9,972 bases of DNA from Firmicutes bacterium UBA1065 (GTDB lineage Bacteria; Bacillota; Clostridia; Tissierellales; Sedimentibacteraceae). The stretch lies in contig DCDC01000026.1 of NCBI GenBank assembly GCA_002316225.1, positions 1-9,972 on the forward strand. The letters run 5' to 3'. The notes beneath the pieces were generated by a model, which saw only the letters and a program-made list of their open reading frames with translations, did no database searches and was not told the origin of the DNA. The first letter of the stretch is position 1. Every line of letters starts with the position of its first letter. This document shows positions 5,007 to 9,972 of the stretch, piece after piece. A program made the position numbers and the translations under genes.

Positions 5007-5765
5007 TTACGGCTGTCCAAAAATATTTTTGTATGACTCTTTAAATTTCTCTGAAATTATTTTTTTCCTGCATGTGTCACAGACTTTTTCTTCTTCATTT
5101 CCTAAACGGCTTTCAATAAAATCAAGCGCTTCTTCTGTCGTATAATGCTTATTGCATATGGAGCATTGAACCATTTTGAATTCCTTGTTCCAGATTGTCC
5201 TGACCCCATTGGCTTCTGTCATGGTTATTGCATTTGTAGGACACACCTGGGCACATGCACCGCAACCTATACAATCCTTTGAAGGGTCATCAAAGGGGGT
5301 GGAAACTTTCTTGCCGGTTCCCCTGTTTACCAGGGATATGGCTGAAGTACCCATTTTTTCACAAGCTTTGACGCAAAGGCCGCAGAGGATGCAATTTTCA
5401 TTAATACTGAAATCCATATATCTTTCGGGAGCTTTTACATCATATTCTTCGGCTAATTTTTTAATATATTCATTGTTTGGAGTCTTAAGCAGGAGGAGAA
5501 GTATGATGTTTTTTCTCATGGCTCTTATTTTTTCCGAGTCGGTATTAACCTCCAGGCCATCATGTATGGGATAAACACATGCTGAAACAATCTTTGTTTT
5601 ATTACCTTCTCTTGCTTCAACCATGCAAAGCCTGCACCTGCCCTGACCTTCAAATCCTTCCTTATGACAAAGGTTGGGAATATTGACCTTGTTTCTTTTG
5701 GCTAATTCCATCAGGGTCTCTCCGGGGAGGCCTTCATATTCAATATTATTTATTATAACTTTCAA
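5007..5765 (-). CDS. NuoG-N-terminal/HoxU-like iron-sulfur subunit of an AOR complex
   Basis: Electron-transfer subunit, 252 residues, probably cytoplasmic. An N-terminal [2Fe-2S] ferredoxin domain (1-75) has C33, C44, C47 and C63 (LCHKEG, GRCRLC, SACVYP). Two [4Fe-4S] motifs follow: C125-x2-C128-x2-C131-x3-C135 and C165-x2-C168-x2-C171-x3-C175. The segment between them (about 85-115, rich in Leu and Lys) lacks the His/Cys ligands of the extra N3-type cluster seen in NuoG and HydA. The tail has C201SIC204 and C229DTC232, a zinc-ribbon-like arrangement unusual for this family. The start is TTG 5765, chosen from the strong RBS AGGAGGTGG 5 nt upstream and because MKVIINNIEYEG is the normal beginning. 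It overlaps the NuoF-like gene by 20 bp. Likely role: wiring AOR to the flavin subunit or to ferredoxin. No H-cluster domain follows, so it is not a hydrogenase. Confidence 0.85.
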   Translation of the reverse strand: MKVIINNIEYEGLPGETLMELAKRNKVNIPNLCHKEGFEGQGRCRLCMVEAREGNKTKIVSACVYPIHDGLEVNTDSEKIRAMRKNIILLLLLKTPNNEYIKKLAEEYDVKAPERYMDFSINENCILCGLCVKACEKMGTSAISLVNRGTGKKVSTPFDDPSKDCIGCGACAQVCPTNAITMTEANGVRTIWNKEFKMVQCSICNKHYTTEEALDFIESRLGNEEEKVCDTCRKKIISEKFKESYKNIFGQP

Positions 5766-7560
5766 TTAATCCACCTCCTATCTTAACTGCTCCTGAAGGA
5801 CATACAGTGAAACAGGTACCGCACTTAATACACTTGTCTTTGTGTATAACGTGAGGTTTTTTCAATTCTCCTTCAATAGCATTTACAGGACATTTTCTTG
5901 CACAGGCACTGCAGCCGATGCATGTATCCGGGTCTATTGAATAGGAGGTAAGATTTTTGCATACTCCAGCAGGACATCTTTTGTCAACAATGTGTTCCAT
6001 ATATTCATCCCTGAAATATTTTAAGGTGGTCATAACAGGATTAGGTGCAGTCTTGCCTAAACCGCAGAGGGAGGCATCTTTAATAGTTTCGCTTAAACTT
6101 ATAAGCAAATCTATATCTTCCTCCCGGCCTTGACCCAAGGTAATCCTATTAAGGATATTGAGCATGGTATTTATTCCTTCCCTGCAGGTGGTACATTTGC
6201 CGCAGGATTCTTCAGACAAGAATTCCATGTAATACCTGGCAAGTTCAACCATACAGGTGGTATCATCCATTACGATAACTCCTCCTGACCCCATCATGGA
6301 GCCAATCCTGCTCAAATTGTCAAAATCAAGGGATATATCAAGGTATTCAGCAGGAATACAACCTCCCGAAGGTCCTCCCGTCTGGGCTGCTTTAAAGGGT
6401 CTGTCTTTAATAATTCCTCCGCCTATATCAAATACCAATTCCCTTAAGGTAGTTCCCATGGGAATTTCAACCAAACCTGTATTCTTTACTTTGCCTACAA
6501 GAGAAAAAACTTTTGTTCCGGAATTTTTTTCTGTACCTATTTGCTTAAACCATTGGGCTCCGTTTAAAATAATGGGCGGTATGTTTGCCCAGGTTTCCAC
6601 GTTGTTTAAAACCGTAGGTTTGTCCCAAAGTCCTTTTTCTACGCTTCTAATGTATTTTGCCCTCGGTTCTCCCACATTTCCTTCAATGGAAGCCATCAGG
6701 GCGCTTGATTCTCCACATACAAAAGCACCGCCGCCCCTTACTATTTCCAAATCAAAATCAAAGCCGCTGCCCAGGATATTTTTTCCCAGGAAGCCATGTT
6801 TTCTGGCGTTGTTGATTGCTGTCTGCATATTTTCCCTGGCTAATTGGTATTCGTCCCTGATATAAAGAAATCCCCGATTTGAATTTATTGCATAACCGCA
6901 AATAATCATTCCTTCAATAACCGTGTTGGGGTCACCTTCCATGATGCTTCTGTCCATGAAAGCGCCGGGGTCTCCTTCGTCTCCGTTACATACCACATAT
7001 TTGGGATAATTATCGTATTTAGAGCAGGTTCTCCACTTGCTTCCCGTAGGGAAACCTGCACCTCCCCTGCCTCTTAAGCCTGATTTTTCAACTTCAGTTA
7101 TTACTTCATCGGGAGTCATTTCAAACAAAACCTTGCGTAAGGCCTCAAAACCGTTTCTTTCCTTGTAATCTTCAATATTTTTAGGGTCAATTTCACCAAT
7201 GTTTCTAAGGGCGATTTTATGCTGGTGTTTGTAGAAGCTGGCATCCTTATGGGATACAATTTTTTTCTTGCTGTTGGTATCAAAATAAAGAAGCCTGTCT
7301 ATTATTTCACCCTTTAAAATTGTTTTTGAAACAATCTCATCTACATCTTTTGCCTTGACTTTAAAATATGAGATTTCATCAGGCAGGATTTTTACTACGG
7401 GACCTTTCTCGCAAAGGCCGTTGCATCCGGTGGCTTTTATTTCAGGGATTACTTCTGTGTTTGTATCTTTTAATTTTTCAAGGAATCGGGTATATATGTC
7501 AAAACTGTTGTTTGCAAGGCAGCCTGTACCGCAGCATACCAAAATTTTTCTACTTGCCAT
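5746..7560 (-). CDS. NuoF-like FMN/NAD(H)-binding subunit of an AOR complex
   Basis: Flavin subunit, 604 residues, related to NuoF, HndC and HydB/BfuB, that exchanges electrons with NAD(H). Domains: an N-terminal thioredoxin-like [2Fe-2S] domain (C9-x4-C14 and C46-x3-C50); the FMN/NADH Rossmann-like core (about 135-440) with GLRGRGGAGFPTGSKW (161-176), CNGDEGDPGAF (191-201) and GGGAFVCGESSAL (276-288); a [4Fe-4S] site C453-x2-C456-x2-C459 plus C499; and a C-terminal 2x[4Fe-4S] ferredoxin module (C547/550/553/557 and C577/580/583/587). H523, C529 and C534 could form a further metal site. An in-frame ATG at 7584 exists, but ATG 7560 follows AGGAGG with 9-nt spacing and begins directly with the [2Fe-2S] domain. 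It overlaps the NuoE-like gene by 11 bp. The extra terminal clusters are typical of soluble, often bifurcating, complexes rather than of complex I. Confidence 0.92.
   Translation of the reverse strand: MASRKILVCCGTGCLANNSFDIYTRFLEKLKDTNTEVIPEIKATGCNGLCEKGPVVKILPDEISYFKVKAKDVDEIVSKTILKGEIIDRLLYFDTNSKKKIVSHKDASFYKHQHKIALRNIGEIDPKNIEDYKERNGFEALRKVLFEMTPDEVITEVEKSGLRGRGGAGFPTGSKWRTCSKYDNYPKYVVCNGDEGDPGAFMDRSIMEGDPNTVIEGMIICGYAINSNRGFLYIRDEYQLARENMQTAINNARKHGFLGKNILGSGFDFDLEIVRGGGAFVCGESSALMASIEGNVGEPRAKYIRSVEKGLWDKPTVLNNVETWANIPPIILNGAQWFKQIGTEKNSGTKVFSLVGKVKNTGLVEIPMGTTLRELVFDIGGGIIKDRPFKAAQTGGPSGGCIPAEYLDISLDFDNLSRIGSMMGSGGVIVMDDTTCMVELARYYMEFLSEESCGKCTTCREGINTMLNILNRITLGQGREEDIDLLISLSETIKDASLCGLGKTAPNPVMTTLKYFRDEYMEHIVDKRCPAGVCKNLTSYSIDPDTCIGCSACARKCPVNAIEGELKKPHVIHKDKCIKCGTCFTVCPSGAVKIGGGLIESYNK
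5771..5779 (-). promoter_or_regulatory. Strong RBS serving a TTG start
   Basis: AGGAGGTGG on the minus strand (5779-5771) lies 5 nt before TTG 5765. It lies within the 3' end of the NuoF-like gene and compensates for the weak start codon, so it decides the start of the iron-sulfur subunit. Confidence 0.75.
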
Positions 7561-8029
7561 TTTCAACTGCCTCCTTGTATTCATTGATTACTTCGATAAC
7601 TTTATCCTTGGTCATGGCACCGAAGTATTTGTCGTCAACGACCATAACGGGTGCTAAAGCGCAGGCTCCCAGGCAGTTGACTATTTCAACCGAAAATAAA
7701 CCGTCGGCTGTTGTTTCCCCCGGTTTTATATTCAATAAATCGGTCAATTCATTTATGAGGGTATTGGAACCCCTGATGTGACAGGCTGTGCCGTTGCAAA
7801 CCTTGATGATGTGCCTGCCCTTGGGCTTAAGACTCAGGGCCTTATAAAAGGTTGCCATGGAATATATATCACTGGCGGGAACCTTTAAATAATCTGAAAT
7901 AATGAAAATTGCTTCTTTTGGAATGAAATTAAACTTGTTTTGAATATCCTGGAGAATGGCCAAAGTGAATCTTTTTTCCGGCCTGTAATTATGGATTATG
8001 GTGTTTATATCAATTGTATCTATTGTCAT
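7550..8029 (-). CDS. NuoE-like [2Fe-2S] thioredoxin-fold subunit
   Basis: Small electron-carrier subunit, 159 residues, of the NuoE/HndA/HydC/BfuC family. A helical N-terminal part (1-70) contains LAILQDIQNKFNFIP and IYSMATFYKAL. It is followed by a thioredoxin-like domain with the four [2Fe-2S] ligands C78-x4-C83 (CNGTAC) and C119-x3-C123 (CLGAC). The family partners with NuoF-like flavoproteins and lies near FMN. The start is ATG 8029 with AAGGTG 5 nt upstream. It lies 61 bp after the AOR gene and overlaps the NuoF-like start by 11 bp. Its pairing with an AOR rather than a hydrogenase or formate dehydrogenase defines the complex type. Confidence 0.93.
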   Translation of the reverse strand: MTIDTIDINTIIHNYRPEKRFTLAILQDIQNKFNFIPKEAIFIISDYLKVPASDIYSMATFYKALSLKPKGRHIIKVCNGTACHIRGSNTLINELTDLLNIKPGETTADGLFSVEIVNCLGACALAPVMVVDDKYFGAMTKDKVIEVINEYKEAVENGK

Positions 8030-8055
8030 GAAATCACCTTCGTTTATAGTTATGA

Positions 8056-8083
8056 AACCCGGAGTATGAAGATACTCCGGGTT
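8056..8083 (-). other. Intercistronic hairpin between AOR and NuoE-like genes
   Basis: A perfect 12-bp inverted repeat AACCCGGAGTAT / ATACTCCGGGTT with a 4-nt loop (8068-8071) lies in the only real gap of the operon. On the transcribed (minus) strand the bases after it are TCATAACTATAAACG, without a U-tract, so complete termination is unlikely. It may stabilise the upstream AOR mRNA, mark a processing point or give partial attenuation. That would make AOR more abundant than the downstream subunits. Confidence 0.6.
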
Positions 8084-8090
8084 GCTTTTA

Positions 8091-9926
8091 TTAAAACGCT
8101 TCTGCCAAACGCCTGCTGCTTATTGAGAGTTCATTTAATTTTTCTTCCGTGGGAACTCCATATTCGTCCCAGCCTCTAACCTGGTAGTATTCATCAAGCA
8201 TGGTCTGCAGTTCTGTTACCTTACCCTTTGATGGGCCGCTTGTTACAGGTTCTTTTAAGAGCCTTGGAGGAAGCATGTCATCTTCTCTTGTTAAGCCTGC
8301 TTCTATGTTAAACAGTTTTTCAAGGTTCCAGATTCTTTCTCCGATTTTCAGCATTTCTTCGTCTGTAAATTCAAATCCCGTGGCGCCTCGCAGCATTCCT
8401 GATACTTCCGGAAGTCCTATTGCAAAGGTTGTGAACAGGCAGATATCCGATGAATCAACTAAGGCGGTTAAATCCTGGAAGAGTTTAAGCAGGGCAGGCT
8501 TGCCTTCGGTTGACAATGGATCTGTTTTCATGGGTATACCCAATACTTCAGTTGAGGTAACATATCCTCTTACATGGCAACCGCCCCTGTTGCTGGTTGC
8601 GTAGGAAAGACCCATTCCCTGGATAGCTCTTCCGTCATATGCAGGCATTTCTTGTTTTTTAACGGTCATTGACAATTCGGGATGACCATACATTTCAGCC
8701 AAGCGGTAGGAGCCTAAGGCCAGCTTGTCGCCGAATCCCTGTCTGTAACCTGTTTTTTCGGTTAATTTCATGATGCTTAAAGCATCTCCGAATCTTAATT
8801 CTTCTCCGTCCAGATCTTCCTTGCTTATATATCCTTTTTCAAACAATTCCATGGCACAGGCAATGGTTGCTCCCATGGTAATGGGGTCAAGACCAAGCAT
8901 GTTGCAAACATGGTTTGCCTTGTTTATTTCGTTTAAATCGCTGATTCCGCAGGAAGCTCCGTAGGACCAGCCTGCTTCATACTCGGGACCGCCTACGATA
9001 CCCTTGTATTTGCCGTCAGGAATTCTTATTGTCCTGCCGCAGCCTATCGGACAAGCAAAGCATGCTTTATTTCTTACCAGGTAATTTTCTGTCAGGTATT
9101 CGCCGCTGATTTTTTCTGCTTCTTCAAATCTTGAAGCTTGCCAGTTGTTTGTAGGGAATGCATGCATTTCGTTTAATATATTAACCAGGATTTCAGTTCC
9201 GTAAGTTGCAAGACCACCTCCGGTACCGGTTACAGCATGAGATGTAACTTTTTCTCTTGCATTGGCTACGGCCTTGTTAAACTGCATTGGATTGGCAACA
9301 CTTAAGCCCTTGGTGCCTTTCACAACAACGGCCTTTAAGTTTTTGGAACCCATTACGGCACCAAGTCCGGATCTTCCTGCAGCCCTGTCCTTGTCATTCA
9401 TAACCGCTGCAAAAAGAACCAACTTTTCACCTGCCGGTCCTATACAAGCAACCTTGGCATCTTCTTCATTTTCACTTAAGAGAATATCGGTTGTTTCAAA
9501 TACATCTTTGCCCCAAACATGTGAAGCATCCTTTAATTCTACCAAATCATCGTTTATATGCAGGTAAACAGGAGAGTTTGCTTTTCCTTCAAATATAATT
9601 CCGTCATAGCCGGCAAATTTCAATTCGGGACCAAAATAACCTCCTGAATTTGCTGCACCGATCGTGCCTGTTAAGGGAGCTTTTGCCACTACATTGAACC
9701 TGCCTGCGCATGTGGCATTTGTTCCCGTAACCGGACCGGTCATAAATATAAGCTTGTTTTCTGGACTTAAGGGATCGATTTGAGGGTCAATTTCTTCATA
9801 TAAGTATTTAGTAGCCAGACCTCTGCCGCCTATGTATTCCTTGGCATAATCCATGTTTAATTTTTCAATCTTTATGGTTTTATTGGTTAAGTCGACTCTT
9901 ATTATTTTTTCAGTGTAACCTCTCAT
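8091..9926 (-). CDS. aor: Tungsten/molybdopterin aldehyde ferredoxin oxidoreductase
   Basis: Oxidises aldehydes to carboxylic acids, or reduces acids with low-potential electrons, at a bis-pterin W (or Mo) centre with one nearby [4Fe-4S] cluster. The protein is cytoplasmic and 611 residues long, the usual size. Visible: IGGRGLATKYL (32-42), GPVTGT (64-69), AGRFNVVAKAPLTG (74-87) with R76 of the pterin site, GPELKFAGYDGIIFEG (99-114), GRSGLGAVMGSKNLKAVV (184-201), cluster ligands C289-x2-C292-x3-C296 and C496 in DSSDICLF, GPEYE (313-317), and the GGCHVRGY segment (448-455) with H451. The start MRGYTEKIIRVDLTN is typical. GAGAGGGGG lies upstream, and the ATG overlaps the preceding gene's TAA by one base (TAATG). 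It is the catalytic subunit, with the NuoE/F/G-like genes downstream as its electron acceptor chain. Metal choice (W or Mo) and aldehyde range cannot be read from sequence. Confidence 0.95.
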   Translation of the reverse strand: MRGYTEKIIRVDLTNKTIKIEKLNMDYAKEYIGGRGLATKYLYEEIDPQIDPLSPENKLIFMTGPVTGTNATCAGRFNVVAKAPLTGTIGAANSGGYFGPELKFAGYDGIIFEGKANSPVYLHINDDLVELKDASHVWGKDVFETTDILLSENEEDAKVACIGPAGEKLVLFAAVMNDKDRAAGRSGLGAVMGSKNLKAVVVKGTKGLSVANPMQFNKAVANAREKVTSHAVTGTGGGLATYGTEILVNILNEMHAFPTNNWQASRFEEAEKISGEYLTENYLVRNKACFACPIGCGRTIRIPDGKYKGIVGGPEYEAGWSYGASCGISDLNEINKANHVCNMLGLDPITMGATIACAMELFEKGYISKEDLDGEELRFGDALSIMKLTEKTGYRQGFGDKLALGSYRLAEMYGHPELSMTVKKQEMPAYDGRAIQGMGLSYATSNRGGCHVRGYVTSTEVLGIPMKTDPLSTEGKPALLKLFQDLTALVDSSDICLFTTFAIGLPEVSGMLRGATGFEFTDEEMLKIGERIWNLEKLFNIEAGLTREDDMLPPRLLKEPVTSGPSKGKVTELQTMLDEYYQVRGWDEYGVPTEEKLNELSISSRRLAEAF

Positions 9927-9972
9927 TATTTAGCCCCCTCTCCAAATGCCTCTTTAAATTGGTTGGCAATAA
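9926..9972 (-). CDS. Unidentified protein, C-terminal fragment
   Basis: The last 14 codons of a minus-strand gene are visible, reading IANQFKEAFGEGAK and then TAA at 9928-9926. The stop shares its final A with the AOR start codon, so the gene is almost certainly in the same operon and translationally coupled. The tail is helical and lysine-rich with a Gly-rich end. It is too short to assign a family, and no cysteine motif is present. Confidence 0.6.
   Translation of the reverse strand, partial: IANQFKEAFGEGAK

Noticed and set aside
6257..6865. 202-codon plus-strand open frame within the NuoF-like gene
   Set aside because: It lies entirely opposite strongly conserved NuoF motifs and has no recognisable protein features.
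7561..7584. Eight-residue upstream extension of the NuoF-like protein from ATG 7584
   Set aside because: The AGGAGG site lies inside this extension and serves ATG 7560. The extension has no family similarity.

Overview
The window comes from an anaerobic, endospore-forming Firmicute, most likely class Clostridia in the broad sense. Four things support this: strong AGGAGG-type ribosome binding sites, the rnmV-ksgA linkage typical of Firmicutes, a small acid-soluble spore protein gene, and an aldehyde ferredoxin oxidoreductase coupled to NADH-dehydrogenase-like flavin/iron-sulfur subunits. I cannot name the genus.

Left part (1-2881, + strand). The last 30 codons of a 3D-domain (YabE-like) cell-wall protein are followed by a tightly packed run. 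It holds a uridine kinase (udk), ribonuclease M5 (rnmV, 5S rRNA maturation), the 16S rRNA dimethyladenosine transferase (ksgA/rsmA) and a PduO-type cob(I)alamin adenosyltransferase. rnmV/ksgA overlap by 8 bp and ksgA/adenosyltransferase by 26 bp, so the run is probably one operon.

Middle (2882-4937). A 306-bp gene-free stretch holds hairpin-forming dispersed-repeat relics. It is followed by a good sigma-A-type promoter driving a LytR-CpsA-Psr (LCP) cell-wall ligase. A strong bidirectional terminator at 4095-4120 separates this from two short minus-strand genes: a divergent alpha/beta-type SASP, and an unrecognised Cys/Arg/Gly-rich repeat protein that may be a spore component.

Right part (5007-9972, minus strand). 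A catabolic operon reads from right to left: the tail of an unidentified gene, a tungsten/molybdopterin aldehyde ferredoxin oxidoreductase (AOR), a NuoE-like [2Fe-2S] subunit, a NuoF-like FMN/NAD(H) subunit with extra clusters at both ends, and a NuoG-N-terminal-like iron-sulfur subunit with an unusual CxxC...CxxC tail. Three of the four junctions overlap. The fourth, AOR-NuoE, carries a perfect 12-bp hairpin without a U-tract. The reading is a multi-subunit aldehyde dehydrogenase that passes electrons from aldehyde oxidation to NAD+, possibly with ferredoxin in an electron-bifurcating or -confurcating mode. This complex, the Cys/Arg/Gly-rich protein and the repeat cluster are the points most worth following.
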